64,000 nucleotides of DNA from Deinococcus yavapaiensis KR-236. Its GTDB lineage: Bacteria > Deinococcota > Deinococci > Deinococcales > Deinococcaceae. A model generated the notes under the pieces. That model ran no database searches and was not told the DNA's origin. It saw nothing but the letters and a program-made list of their open reading frames with translations. Made by a program: the position numbers and the translations under genes. Below, piece by piece: positions 7,478-16,219 of the stretch (positions are counted from its first letter, which is position 1; each line of letters starts with the position of its first letter). The DNA lies in the NCBI RefSeq assembly GCF_003217515.1, contig NZ_QJSX01000015.1, forward strand, positions 62,001 through 126,000, read 5' to 3'.

Positions 7478-7668
7478 GAGCGGTCCTGATCTTGCCCGGA
7501 CCCGTTGTCGTGCCAACCGCTTCCGGCGCCGCCTTCCTCGCCGCCGAGGCCACGCTCGTACGAATTCGGCGTCGTCTCGGACTTGGCAGGCGCAGCGGGG
7601 TTCGGCGTCGTCGTCTCGAAGTCGTCGACGGTGCCGTCGTGGGTCTCGTGGTCGTTGCGCTGTGTCAT
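7474..7668 (-). CDS. Small acidic, probably disordered protein (64 aa)
   Basis: I do not recognise it. The peptide is rich in Asp, Glu, Gly, Thr, Pro and Asn (start MTQRNDHETHDGTVDDFETT, end GSGQDQDRS) with no hydrophobic core, cysteines or signal peptide, so it is probably unstructured. A GAGGGGG stretch precedes its ATG, and its stop overlaps the persulfide dioxygenase start. The coupling suggests it belongs to that unit. It could be a spurious upstream ORF, but the start signal and clean overlap favour a real gene. Confidence 0.55.
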   Translation of the reverse strand: MTQRNDHETHDGTVDDFETTTPNPAAPAKSETTPNSYERGLGGEEGGAGSGWHDNGSGQDQDRS

Positions 7669-7748
7669 ACGTCCCCCTCGTTGTGTTGAATTGCCCGCAG
7701 TAGAGCAACGGCGCGGGGCGGCGTGATGACAGCACGGTGAAGAAATGG

Positions 7749-8564
7749 TCAGTTTCGTTCCAATTCCTCGGCGAGCCTCAAGACCTCGCGCGCCTCGGCG
7801 GCGTGCAAGTTCTCGACGAGGCGGCCGTGCAGCACGGCAACGCTCTTTCCGCCCGCCCGAGCCTCCTTCCACACGGCGAGCAGTTCGTGCGCTCGGCCCA
7901 CGTCGTCCTCAGTCGGGCCGAACACGCGGTGACACGGTTCGATCTGCGACGGATGGATGAGGGTCTTGCCGTCGAAGCCGAGCGCGCGGCCTTGCTGGCA
8001 CTGCGCCTCGAAGCCCTGCATGTCCTGCACGTCGAGGGACACGCCGTCGAGAACGACGCGGCCGTACGCGCGGGCGACCAGCACGACGTGCGACAAGGCG
8101 TACAGAAGGGCCTCGCGGTTCGGCGCGGCCTTCGCACGCAAGTCCGTCACGAGATCGGACGTGCCCATCACGAGGCACGCCACACCACGCTCGCGAGCGA
8201 GCTCCTCGGCGCGCAAGACGCCGAGCGGCGTCTCGATGGTGAGCCACACGGGCACCGAGACGGACAACGAGCGCACGTCCTCGACCTTCTCGGCTTTCGG
8301 CAACATGATCGCGTGCGGCCCGAGCTCCAAAAGGAGTTGCAAATCGTCGTCGCCCCACGGCGTGTCGAGACCGTTCATTCTCACGACGACGCGGCGACCG
8401 TGCAGCGAGGCGAGCGCCTCGCGCACGTTCTCGCGCGCCCTCGTCTTGTGCTCGGGCGCGACCCCGTCCTCCAAGTCGAGAATCAGGACGTCGGGCGTGA
8501 GGATGCGCGCCTTCTCGAGCGCGCGGGTGTTGTCGGCGGGCACGTACAGAGCGGAGCGGTGCAT
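7749..8564 (-). CDS. HpcH/HpaI aldolase/citrate lyase (CitE-like) family protein
   Basis: A CoA-ester lyase family TIM barrel (271 aa) that probably acts on malyl-, citramalyl- or similar CoA thioesters. It begins MHRSALYVPADN and has LILDLEDGVAP (metal-binding Asp/Glu region), VVRMNG, IMLPKAE, IETPLGV and GFDGKTLIHPSQI, all typical of CitE-like proteins. No CitD or CitF partners are near, so it is a stand-alone enzyme. Its promoter overlaps that of the divergent ABC ATPase. Confidence 0.87.
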   Translation of the reverse strand: MHRSALYVPADNTRALEKARILTPDVLILDLEDGVAPEHKTRARENVREALASLHGRRVVVRMNGLDTPWGDDDLQLLLELGPHAIMLPKAEKVEDVRSLSVSVPVWLTIETPLGVLRAEELARERGVACLVMGTSDLVTDLRAKAAPNREALLYALSHVVLVARAYGRVVLDGVSLDVQDMQGFEAQCQQGRALGFDGKTLIHPSQIEPCHRVFGPTEDDVGRAHELLAVWKEARAGGKSVAVLHGRLVENLHAAEAREVLRLAEELERN

Positions 8565-8570
8565 GAATTC

Positions 8571-8576
8571 AGCGTA
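8571..8576 (-). promoter_or_regulatory. -10 box (TACGCT) of the CitE-like gene
   Basis: Six bases upstream of the ATG at 8564, leaderless spacing. It is only five bases from the divergent -10 box of the ABC gene. Confidence 0.5.
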
Positions 8577-8581
8577 GAGCG

Positions 8582-8587
8582 TAGACT
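8582..8587 (+). promoter_or_regulatory. -10 box (TAGACT) of the ABC ATPase gene
   Basis: Seven bases before the GTG at 8595. The two divergent -10 boxes nearly touch, so each -35 region lies inside the other gene's start. Confidence 0.5.
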
Positions 8588-8594
8588 GGCGCGC

Positions 8595-10007
8595 GTGTCG
8601 AGCCTCGTGCGGCTGGAGAACGTGAACGTCGCCTTGGACGGGCGCAACGTGCTGAGCAACGTGACGTGGAGTTTGCAGCGAGGTGACGTCGTGGTCGTCA
8701 CCGGGCCCAACGGAGCGGGAAAGAGCACCTTCTTGAAGCTTCTGCGCGGCGACCTTTGGCCGAGCGGCGGCACGAGGACCTACGCGTTCGACGGCAAGAG
8801 CACGAGGAGTCCCTTGATCGCGCGGGAGCGCGTCGCCCTCGTGTCACCCGAACTCGCCGACTGGTACGGCAAGAGCGAGTGGGTCTTGAGCGCCTTGGAC
8901 GTCGTCTTGAGCGGCTTGACGGGCGAGAAGTTGCCGCCTTTTCCGCGCCTCGCCTTGCACGAGGAGGCCGCTCGCCGCACGATCGACCGACTTGGAATCT
9001 CGCATCTCGCCGAGCGGGACGTGCGCACCTTGTCGCAAGGACAGCGTCGCCGAGTTCTGCTGGGACGGGCGCTCGTGTCGCGTCCCGAAGCGTTGCTGCT
9101 CGACGAGTTCTTCGAAGGCGTGGACGCCGAGGGTCGCGCGGCTTTGCGCGAAGCGGTCGAAGGGCTCGGCCTCACCGTCGTCGCGACGACGCACCGAGCA
9201 GAGGACGTGCCGCGCACGGCGACGCGGTTCGTCGAGGTGGGCGGCGAAGCGGTGCGCGAGCGACGAGGGATGCCGTCGAGCGCCTCGTCACGTCCGCTCG
9301 GCATGCGGGCGGTGCCAGGCGGCGCCGTGCTGCTGGCCGTGGAGAACGCCGACGTGTACCGCGGCGAAACGCTCGTCCTTCAAAGCGTGAACTTCGAGTG
9401 GCGAGCGGGGCAGCATTGGGCGATCTTCGGGCCGAACGGAGCGGGCAAGAGCACCTTCGCGCGCCTTTTGGCGGGCGAGCTTTACCCGGCGAGCGGGACG
9501 GCGCGGCGGCTCGACTTGCCGGCAAACGCGTCGCTCGAAGAACGCCGCCGTCACATCGCCTTCGTGTCCGCCGAGACGCAGACGGAATTGCTGCGGGCCG
9601 CTCAGTTACGAGAGCGCGTCACGGGTGCAGACGTGATCGCCTCCGGTTTGTTCGGCACGGTCGGCTGGACGCCCGTCGCCGAGCCGTCGCAAGCCGCGCG
9701 CATCGAGGACATCGCGAAGCGGCTCGGCGTGGCCGCGTTGCTGGAACGTGAGATCGAAGGGCTGTCGTACGGGCAGCTCAAACGTCTCCTGCTCGCGCGC
9801 GCCCTCGTCGGGCAAGCTCGCCTGCTGCTGCTCGACGAACCGTTCGAGTCGCTCGACGCGACCACGAAGACGGCCCTCGGCGTCCTGCTTCGAGAGCGGG
9901 TCGCTCAAGGCGTGCACGTCGCGCTCGTCGTGCATCACCCGAGCGACCTTCCGGACTTCGTGACGAACGCGCTTCACGTCGACGCGGGCCGTGTGAAATT
10001 CGATTGA
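8595..10007 (+). CDS. Tandem ABC ATPase, ModF-like
   Basis: A 470-aa cytoplasmic protein with two complete ABC ATPase domains. The first (about 1-225) has GPNGAGKST and signature LSQGQRRR; the second (about 240-470) has GPNGAGKST and signature LSYGQLKR; both have LLLDE Walker B motifs. This layout matches ModF/YbbA-like soluble paired ATPases of unclear role, often linked to metal or molybdate uptake in name only. No permease is adjacent. The GTG start is chosen because a -10 box lies seven bases upstream and the first ABC strand (VRLENVNVAL) begins at residue 4. Confidence 0.85.
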   Translation: MSSLVRLENVNVALDGRNVLSNVTWSLQRGDVVVVTGPNGAGKSTFLKLLRGDLWPSGGTRTYAFDGKSTRSPLIARERVALVSPELADWYGKSEWVLSALDVVLSGLTGEKLPPFPRLALHEEAARRTIDRLGISHLAERDVRTLSQGQRRRVLLGRALVSRPEALLLDEFFEGVDAEGRAALREAVEGLGLTVVATTHRAEDVPRTATRFVEVGGEAVRERRGMPSSASSRPLGMRAVPGGAVLLAVENADVYRGETLVLQSVNFEWRAGQHWAIFGPNGAGKSTFARLLAGELYPASGTARRLDLPANASLEERRRHIAFVSAETQTELLRAAQLRERVTGADVIASGLFGTVGWTPVAEPSQAARIEDIAKRLGVAALLEREIEGLSYGQLKRLLLARALVGQARLLLLDEPFESLDATTKTALGVLLRERVAQGVHVALVVHHPSDLPDFVTNALHVDAGRVKFD

Positions 10008-10013
10008 CGAGCG

Positions 10014-11006
10014 TCAGTTGTGCAGGCCGCCGCCCTCCACGACCGGCGTGTGCGGCTTGCGGTCGGCCAAACTGCCGCGCTCCTTGTAGTTGACGAAGCT
10101 CGTGTGCTCGTCGGGGCGCATGAAGCTCATCAACTTGTCCGTGACTCCGGGCAGAAGGTCGTACAGCACCGCGAACTGCTTCGCGGCCGGGTAGGGGTAC
10201 ACGACGGGGCGGTAGTGCTCGATCGCATTCGCGACGGCCTCCCCGACTTGGCTCGCCTCCAGCACGGGCCGCACGAGGTGCGCGCCGCGTCCGCCCTCCT
10301 TCACGTTCGTCGCCTTGTCGAAAAAGGGCGTGCGCACCGCCACCGGCAACACCGCCGTCACCTTCACGCCGGTCTTCTCGACGTGCATGAGCTCTTGACG
10401 CAGCGCTTGCGTCATGAGCTCCACGAATCCCTTCGTGCCGCAGTAGATTCCCTGGTAAGGAAAGGCCACGCGGCCCGCGACCGACGCGAGGTTGACGATG
10501 TGCCCGCTTCCCTGTGCGCGCATGACGGGCACGGCGGCCTGCACTGCGTACAGCATTCCCATCACGTTGAGTTCGAAGAGGTCACGAACGCGCGTCTCCT
10601 CCGAGTGTTCGATCGAGTCGACGAAAGCTTCGCCGGGATCGTTGACCATGACGTCGATTCGGCCGAAGGCGCGAACGGTCTCCGACACGAGCCGCTGCAC
10701 TTGCGCGCGGTCACGCACGTCTGTCGGCACGACGAGCGCCGTCGCGGCGAGTTCACGAACTTCTCGCGCGACCGTTTCGAGGTCGTCTCGGTGCCGGGCG
10801 GCCAGAACGACGGTCGCGCCGCGCTGAGCACACGCGAGCGCGATCGCGCGACCGATGCCTTGAGAAGCGCCCGTCACGACGACGATTTTACCGTCGAGCG
10901 TCTTGGCAGGCTTTTTGCGCACCAGCTCACGAGCGGCGGCGGACGCGAGGGCGAGCGCGCCGGTGGCGACGACGGTGCGCAGCAACGATGTCGTGGAGTT
11001 CGGCAT
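10014..11006 (-). CDS. Short-chain dehydrogenase/reductase
   Basis: NAD(P)-dependent oxidoreductase of unknown substrate (330 aa). The Rossmann motif TGASQGIG lies near residue 47, after a hydrophobic N-terminal segment (about 8-25) that may anchor it in the membrane. The catalytic motif is YCGTK (Tyr and Lys) with the Ser in NLASVAGR. The usual NNAG motif is altered to VNDPG. The C-terminal 90 residues extend past the core fold. It converges with the ABC gene, with only six bases between stops. Confidence 0.87.
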   Translation of the reverse strand: MPNSTTSLLRTVVATGALALASAAARELVRKKPAKTLDGKIVVVTGASQGIGRAIALACAQRGATVVLAARHRDDLETVAREVRELAATALVVPTDVRDRAQVQRLVSETVRAFGRIDVMVNDPGEAFVDSIEHSEETRVRDLFELNVMGMLYAVQAAVPVMRAQGSGHIVNLASVAGRVAFPYQGIYCGTKGFVELMTQALRQELMHVEKTGVKVTAVLPVAVRTPFFDKATNVKEGGRGAHLVRPVLEASQVGEAVANAIEHYRPVVYPYPAAKQFAVLYDLLPGVTDKLMSFMRPDEHTSFVNYKERGSLADRKPHTPVVEGGGLHN

Positions 11007-11011
11007 GCCTC

Positions 11012-11017
11012 ACCGTA
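11012..11017 (-). promoter_or_regulatory. -10 box (TACGGT) of the SDR gene
   Basis: Five bases upstream of the ATG at 11006, leaderless spacing. Confidence 0.4.
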
Positions 11018-11160
11018 GGAGGGCGGTATGGACGGCGACGGACCGTCGCGTGAACGAGGCTTCACGCAGCGCGCGACCGAGGGCTTCATGAGCGTGAAAC
11101 GAGGAAAATAAAAGTTAGATTACGACGAAACGCCCGCAGCCCCCCTCTCTATGAGCCTGA

Positions 11161-11190
11161 TTGCAAAGAGGCGTAAGAGGCGTGTAAGAT
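11161..11190 (+). promoter_or_regulatory. Sigma-70-type promoter of the subtilase gene
   Basis: TTGCAA (11161-11166), an 18-base spacer and TAAGAT (11185-11190) predict a leader of about 87 bases. The flanking stretch is AT-rich compared with the rest of the window. Nothing else is seen between the SDR promoter and this gene. Confidence 0.55.
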
Positions 11191-11283
11191 CGTTATAAGA
11201 AGGACTTCGAGGGTAGAGCATGTCGAGGTTCAGAAGTCGGACTTTCGGCTTGCCTTCTTTTCGACGCCTGGAGGCTGGAATTC

Positions 11284-12594
11284 ATGAAATTGAGTGCGCT
11301 TACACGTCCCCTTGCCGCCGCGCTGACCTTCGGGTTGATCGCGGGATGCGCTCAGGTCGACGTGCCTCGTGCCGAGATCTCGGCTCGACCGGCGTACGTC
11401 ATGCAAGTCGCCGTTCGGCCAAGCGACACCCCTGAAGGCATCGCCGCGAAATTCGGCGGTCAGGTCTACACGTTCGACGCGTCCCAAGGCTACGCCATCG
11501 TGGGCTTCACGTCCTCGCAACGAGACGAGGCGCAGCGGCGCGTTCGGGCGCTCGGGACGTCCGACGTGCCGCAGCCAAACATCAACACCTTCGAAGCCAG
11601 CGCGACGATGGTCGCGCAAGGTTCGGTCGGCATCTGGTCGGGCGGCTCGGTCGGCATTTGGTCGGGCGGCTCGGTCGGCATCTGGTCGGGCGGCAATTTC
11701 ACGCCCGTGCCGGAAAACTCGGCCTCGTTCAACCAAATCGAGTTGGAACGCGCCCAATCGAGCCTCGCCAAGAATCTCGGGGCGGGCGTGAAAGTCGCCG
11801 TGATCGACACGGGCATCGATCTTACCCACTCCGCGTTCGCGTACTCGCTCGCGCCCGCTTCCGAGTGGAAGGACTTCGTCGACGGCGACGCGTCACCTCA
11901 GGAAGCGGGAACGCGGGGCAACGCCGGATACGGCCACGGAACGGCGGTGGCGGGCATCGTGCTGCAAATCGCGCCGAACGCGACGATTCTGCCGCTTCGC
12001 GTCCTCGGGCCCGACGGAGGTGGCGACGCCCTCAGCGTCGCGCTCGCCATCGATCACGCCGTCGCCATGAACGCCCAAGTCATCAATCTCAGCCTTGGCA
12101 GCCCCCAAAACTACGAGGTGGTACAACTCGCGGTCGAGCGCGCCACGAAGGCGGGGCGTTTCGTCATCGCGTCGGCGGGCAACGACAATCGAGCGGCCAT
12201 CACCTACCCCGCTCAGTTGATGTCGCTCAAAGGCCTCGACGCGTATGGCGTCAGCGTGGGCAGCATCAACCGATTCGACACCAAGTCGTCGTTCTCAAAC
12301 TTCATGAAGGACCGCTTGGAGATCGTCGCGCCCGGCGAGGGGATCTACTCGACCTACCCGGGCACCCTTCAGGCCGCTTGGAGCGGAACGTCCATGTCGG
12401 CGCCCATCATCTCGGGCGCGTTGGCCTTGGCCCTCGGGCAGAATCGAACGGTCAAGCCCGAAGAGCTCGTCAAAAACCTTCTGGACAAGAGTGACGACGT
12501 GTACGCCAACGGGCAGAACAGCCTGTACAAGGACATGCTCGGAAAAGGCCGCGTCGATTTGCAGCAGTTCCTGGCCAGCACCATCTCTTACTGA
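11284..12594 (+). CDS. Subtilisin-like serine protease, lipoprotein
   Basis: Secreted S8-family protease (436 aa) anchored by a lipobox (LIAGC at about 18-22). The N-terminal 30-110 region resembles an inhibitor-like propeptide. A linker then carries three exact SVGIWSGG repeats (about residues 114-137). The catalytic domain follows, with Asp175 (VIDTGID), His218 (GHGTAVAG), the oxyanion Asn in ASAGNDN, and Ser370 (SGTSMSAP). All catalytic residues are present. The start has GGAGG upstream and a promoter about 90 bases before it. Confidence 0.92.
   Translation: MKLSALTRPLAAALTFGLIAGCAQVDVPRAEISARPAYVMQVAVRPSDTPEGIAAKFGGQVYTFDASQGYAIVGFTSSQRDEAQRRVRALGTSDVPQPNINTFEASATMVAQGSVGIWSGGSVGIWSGGSVGIWSGGNFTPVPENSASFNQIELERAQSSLAKNLGAGVKVAVIDTGIDLTHSAFAYSLAPASEWKDFVDGDASPQEAGTRGNAGYGHGTAVAGIVLQIAPNATILPLRVLGPDGGGDALSVALAIDHAVAMNAQVINLSLGSPQNYEVVQLAVERATKAGRFVIASAGNDNRAAITYPAQLMSLKGLDAYGVSVGSINRFDTKSSFSNFMKDRLEIVAPGEGIYSTYPGTLQAAWSGTSMSAPIISGALALALGQNRTVKPEELVKNLLDKSDDVYANGQNSLYKDMLGKGRVDLQQFLASTISY
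11623..11694 (+). repeat. Three tandem 24-base repeats in the subtilase gene
   Basis: Three in-frame units encode SVGIWSGG three times (11623-11646, 11647-11670, 11671-11694). They differ only at one synonymous C/T, so copy number could change by slippage or recombination. Confidence 0.97.
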
Positions 12595-12610
12595 CGCGGC
12601 TCGAACGACT

Positions 12611-12663
12611 TATCATGGTGAAGCGAACGACGGGAAAATCCCGCCATCGTTCGCTTCGTCTTT
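12611..12663 (+). terminator. Long hairpin between the subtilase and TPR/HD-GYP genes
   Basis: An 11-bp outer stem (12620-12630 with 12647-12657) and a 5-bp inner stem (12631-12635 with 12639-12643) are followed by GTCTTT. It can terminate the subtilase transcript. A TATCAT (12611-12616) just before it could instead start transcription, putting the hairpin in the downstream gene's leader. Confidence 0.55.
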
Positions 12664-12678
12664 AGGAGCTTAGCCTGC

Positions 12679-14742
12679 ATGACCGATCCCGTTTCGTCCT
12701 CTCTCCCCGACCTCGGGCCGCATGACACGATGGCAGCCCTGCTCGCTGCCGCCGAGGCAGCCGTGTCGGCACAAGAGGAAAGCGGTCTCGAACTTGCCGA
12801 CCGAGCTCATGCTTTTGCCGTCGCCAACGGACGACCCGACGGAGCGGCGCGCGCGAACTTGTTGAGGGGACGTGTGTACGCCACGAGCGAGGACAGTCAA
12901 CGGGCGGTTCCCGTCCTCACCTCGGCGGTGCAAGACTTCGAAGCGCTGCACGACGACGAGGGACGTTGCGAAGCCTTGATCACCTTGGGGCGCTTGTTCT
13001 TGGCGATCGGCGAACTTCCGCTGGCACAAGAACAGTTGCAAGCGGCCCTGACCCTCGCCGACGAGAACGATCTGCGGGCCGTCAAGGCGACCGCTTTGAA
13101 TTTGCTGGCGGGCGTAGATCACCGCAGCGGCTTGTTCGACGAGGCCTTGTCGCGCCTGCGAAGCGCGCTGCAATTGTACCGAGACCTCGAAGACAAGAGC
13201 GCGGAAGCCAAGATCGCGAGCAACATCGGTTTGCTGTATGTAAGCCGAGGTCAGTACTCCGACGCCTTGGAGTACTTGATCGGCGCCTACGACCTGCTTC
13301 GGCAGGAAGTCAGTGACGCGCGAACCGAGAACAACGTCCTCACCAATCTCGGGCATCTCTACTTGCAATTGAACGAGCCGAGCAAAGCTTACGAGTATCT
13401 TCGCAGCGCCTTGGAACTGGCTCGAAGTCGGCAGGACAACTACGTCGAGGCCGTCGTCACCCTCAACATCGGTGAAGCTCTCGTGCGCCTTCAAGATCTC
13501 GAGGAGGCGCAGCAATCGTTCGAGAACGCCCAGCGCCTCTTTCACGCCATCAATTCGCGTTGGGGCGAAGCGAACGCCCTCAACGGACTGGGAAGCATCT
13601 TGGCCCTTCGAGCTCACTTCGACGCGGCGGAGCGCGCCCACTTGGAAGCCGCGCAGATCGCCGAGGAGATCGGCGACCTCGAAGTCAAGCTCGAGGCGAC
13701 GATCGCTCTCGGAAAGGCTCAGGCGCGGCGCGAGCACTTCGAATCGGCCGTCGCGTCGTTCACGATGGCCTTGACGTTGGCGGGCGAGGCGGACAGCCCG
13801 AAAAGCGCCGCCGAAGCGCACCTCGCCTTGGCGGAGGTCTTCGAGCGGGCGGGCGATTTCTCCAGCGCGCTGCGCCACTTCCAGGCGTACCACGAGCAGG
13901 ACAAGGCCCTGTTCAACGAGCAGGGCGATCGGCGCACCCGCGAGTTGACCGCGCGGTTCGATTTGGAGCGTGCCAAACACGAGGCGGAGGTGCAGCGGGT
14001 TCGGCGCGAGGCGGCCGAAGAAGCGCAGGCGAAAGCCGAGGCGCTCGTTCGGGCTCGTACGCAGGAGTTGGAGCAGGCGCACTTGGAAGTCGTCACGCGG
14101 CTTGCCGTCGCAGGCGAGTCGCGTGACGACTTGACGGGCGAGCACACGTGGCGCGTCGGTCACCTCGCGGGGCTCATCGCGAGAGAACTGCGCTGGTCAC
14201 AAGAAGACGCGACGCGTCTTCGCATCGCGGCGCGTCTTCACGATGTCGGCAAGATCGGCATTCCGGACTCGGTGCTGCTCAAGCCCGGGCGGTACACGCC
14301 CGAGGAGTACGAGCACATGAAGACGCACACCGTCATCGGAGCGCGGATTTTGTCGGGGGGAAGGTCGAAGTTGCTGCAACTCGCCGAGGAGATCGCCTTG
14401 ACGCATCACGAGCGGTGGGACGGCGCCGGCTACCCCTTCGGGCGCAGCGGAGAGGACATCCCCTTGGCAGGACGCATCGTGGCGGTCGCCGACGTGTACG
14501 ACGCACTGTTGCAGCAGCGGTCGTACAAACGGGCGTGGTCGCACGAGGAAGCGTGCGAGGAATTGCAGCGTCAGGCGGGCACTCAGTTCGACCCGACCGT
14601 GGTGAGGGCGGCGCTGGCCTTGTTGAAGCGCCCGGATTTCCCGCAGCTGATGCACAACGACGACGCGACGACGACCCTGGAGAACGGCGACTTGTGGAAA
14701 GCGCCGCCGTTGCTTCTCCCCGGGTCGTCGGACGCGTCGTGA
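12679..14742 (+). CDS. TPR-repeat protein with HD-GYP phosphodiesterase domain
   Basis: Probable cyclic di-GMP hydrolase controlled by protein binding (687 aa, cytoplasmic). Residues about 20-420 are TPR repeats of the long Rapsyn/LGN type, about 415-470 a charged coiled coil (RRTRELTARFDLERAKHEAEVQ, split), and about 475-640 an HD-GYP domain with HDVGKIGIPD (His521-Asp522), HHERWDGAGYP (from 576) and ADVYDALLQQRSYK. All metal-binding motifs look intact. There is no GGDEF or receiver domain. An AGGAG ribosome site precedes the ATG. Confidence 0.9.
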   Translation: MTDPVSSSLPDLGPHDTMAALLAAAEAAVSAQEESGLELADRAHAFAVANGRPDGAARANLLRGRVYATSEDSQRAVPVLTSAVQDFEALHDDEGRCEALITLGRLFLAIGELPLAQEQLQAALTLADENDLRAVKATALNLLAGVDHRSGLFDEALSRLRSALQLYRDLEDKSAEAKIASNIGLLYVSRGQYSDALEYLIGAYDLLRQEVSDARTENNVLTNLGHLYLQLNEPSKAYEYLRSALELARSRQDNYVEAVVTLNIGEALVRLQDLEEAQQSFENAQRLFHAINSRWGEANALNGLGSILALRAHFDAAERAHLEAAQIAEEIGDLEVKLEATIALGKAQARREHFESAVASFTMALTLAGEADSPKSAAEAHLALAEVFERAGDFSSALRHFQAYHEQDKALFNEQGDRRTRELTARFDLERAKHEAEVQRVRREAAEEAQAKAEALVRARTQELEQAHLEVVTRLAVAGESRDDLTGEHTWRVGHLAGLIARELRWSQEDATRLRIAARLHDVGKIGIPDSVLLKPGRYTPEEYEHMKTHTVIGARILSGGRSKLLQLAEEIALTHHERWDGAGYPFGRSGEDIPLAGRIVAVADVYDALLQQRSYKRAWSHEEACEELQRQAGTQFDPTVVRAALALLKRPDFPQLMHNDDATTTLENGDLWKAPPLLLPGSSDAS

Positions 14743-14760
14743 AGGGCTCGCGGCCTTCGG

Positions 14761-16194
14761 TCAAGTGCTGAGCACGACGATCTTCAAGTAGGTGAGCTCC
14801 TCGACGCTCGCCAAGGCGCCTTCGCGTCCGAAGCCGCTGTCCTTGATGCCGCCGTACGGCATCTGATCCACGCGGAAGGTGCTGGCGTCGTTCACGATGA
14901 CGCCGCCCGCTTCGACGTCGCGCGCCGCCACGAGCGCCTTGGCGAGGTCGCGCGTGAAGACGCCCGTCTGCAAGCCGTACCGACTGTCGTTCGCTTGACG
15001 AATCGCTTCATCGAACGTCGTGGCGCGCGACAGCACGACGACGGGCCCGAAAGCTTCCTCGCGCACGATTCGGGCGTGCGGCGGAACGTCCTCGAGGATG
15101 GTGGGCGGCAGGTAACGCCCGTTTGCCGTGCCGCCCAAGACGACGCGACCGCCGAGATCGACGGCTTCTCGAATCCACTCGGCGAGCCGTGCGCCCGCGC
15201 GTTCGTCGACGAGGGGACCCACGTCCGTGGCAGGATCGAGTGGATCGCCGACGATCAGGGCGCGCGAAGCGGCGACGAACGCCTCCTTGAAGGCGTCGTA
15301 CACCGCCTCGTGCACGATGAGGCGTTGCGGGTGAATGCAGACTTGACCTTGGTACGCGAAGCTCGAAGCGGCGAGCTTGCGCACGGCGAGGTCGAGGTCG
15401 GCGCTTTCGTCGACGATGTTGGCGGCGTTGTTGCCGAGTTCCAGCACGACGGGCTTGAGACCCGACGCCTTCTTGATGGCTTCGCCCACGCCGGGACTGC
15501 CCGTGAAGCTCACGATGGCCACTTCGGGCGCGCTCACGAGGACGCCGCCAAGTTCCGCGCCGCCGTGCAAGACGTTCACGGCGCCCGCCGGAAAGCCTGC
15601 GTCGGTGAGAAGCTCGGCGAGCATCAAGGCCGTGAGGGGCGTTTGCGGCGCGGGCTTGAGAACCACGGTGTTGCCGCCCGCGAGGGCCGGTCCGACTTTG
15701 TGCAAGGCGAGGTTGAGCGGGAAGTTGAACGGACTGATGGCGGCGACGACGCCCCTCGGCGCGCGAACGGTGAAGCCGAACTTGCCTTCGCCGAACTTCG
15801 ACGCGTCGAGCGGGACCGTCTGCCCGGCGAGCGTCGAGGCGGCGTCGGCGGCAAAGGCGAGGTTCTCGACCGAACGCGCGACCTCCATCCGAGACGCCTT
15901 GAGAGGCTTACCCGCCTCGGTCGCGATAACGCGGGCGAACTCGTCGGCGCGCTCCGAGAGCAGGGCGGACGCTCGCCTCAGGAGATCCGCCCGGCGATGC
16001 GCGGGCAGTTGCCGCGTTTGCGTCAATGCCTTCACGGCGGCGTCCAAGGCCGCGCGCACTTCTTCGGCGCCGCCTTGCGGAACGTCGTAGAGGGCGCGGC
16101 CAGTCGCGGGTTCCAAGACTCGGGCGGAAGGACCGCCTTCCACGCGTCGCCCCGCGATGAAGTGCGGAACGACCGTCACGCTGAGGACCGTCAT
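14761..16194 (-). CDS. Aldehyde dehydrogenase family protein
   Basis: NAD(P)-dependent oxidation of an aldehyde to its acid (477 aa). It has the catalytic Glu in VVLELGNNAAN and the catalytic Cys in YQGQVCIHPQR, the cofactor segment SPFNFPLNL and FTGSPGVGEAI, and the late motif EEAFGPVVV. The usual ELGG reads ELGN. The pattern is closest to succinate-semialdehyde/glyceraldehyde-type ALDHs, but the substrate cannot be assigned. The gene stands alone between convergent and codirectional neighbours. Confidence 0.9.
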   Translation of the reverse strand: MTVLSVTVVPHFIAGRRVEGGPSARVLEPATGRALYDVPQGGAEEVRAALDAAVKALTQTRQLPAHRRADLLRRASALLSERADEFARVIATEAGKPLKASRMEVARSVENLAFAADAASTLAGQTVPLDASKFGEGKFGFTVRAPRGVVAAISPFNFPLNLALHKVGPALAGGNTVVLKPAPQTPLTALMLAELLTDAGFPAGAVNVLHGGAELGGVLVSAPEVAIVSFTGSPGVGEAIKKASGLKPVVLELGNNAANIVDESADLDLAVRKLAASSFAYQGQVCIHPQRLIVHEAVYDAFKEAFVAASRALIVGDPLDPATDVGPLVDERAGARLAEWIREAVDLGGRVVLGGTANGRYLPPTILEDVPPHARIVREEAFGPVVVLSRATTFDEAIRQANDSRYGLQTGVFTRDLAKALVAARDVEAGGVIVNDASTFRVDQMPYGGIKDSGFGREGALASVEELTYLKIVVLST

Positions 16195-16200
16195 GCCTTC

Positions 16201-16206
16201 AGTCTA
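16201..16206 (-). promoter_or_regulatory. -10 box (TAGACT) of the aldehyde dehydrogenase gene
   Basis: Six bases upstream of the ATG at 16194, leaderless spacing. Confidence 0.5.
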
Positions 16207-16219
16207 GACGACAAGCATG

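Noticed and set aside
7737..8594. Long plus-strand reading frame upstream of the tandem ABC ATPase
   Set aside because: It is the antisense shadow of the CitE-like gene in GC-rich DNA; the ATPase homology begins at 8595 behind a -10 box.
11220..11435. 71-codon plus-strand ORF overlapping the subtilase start
   Set aside because: It runs out of frame through the signal peptide region, has an Arg/Ser-rich composition and lacks a convincing ribosome site.
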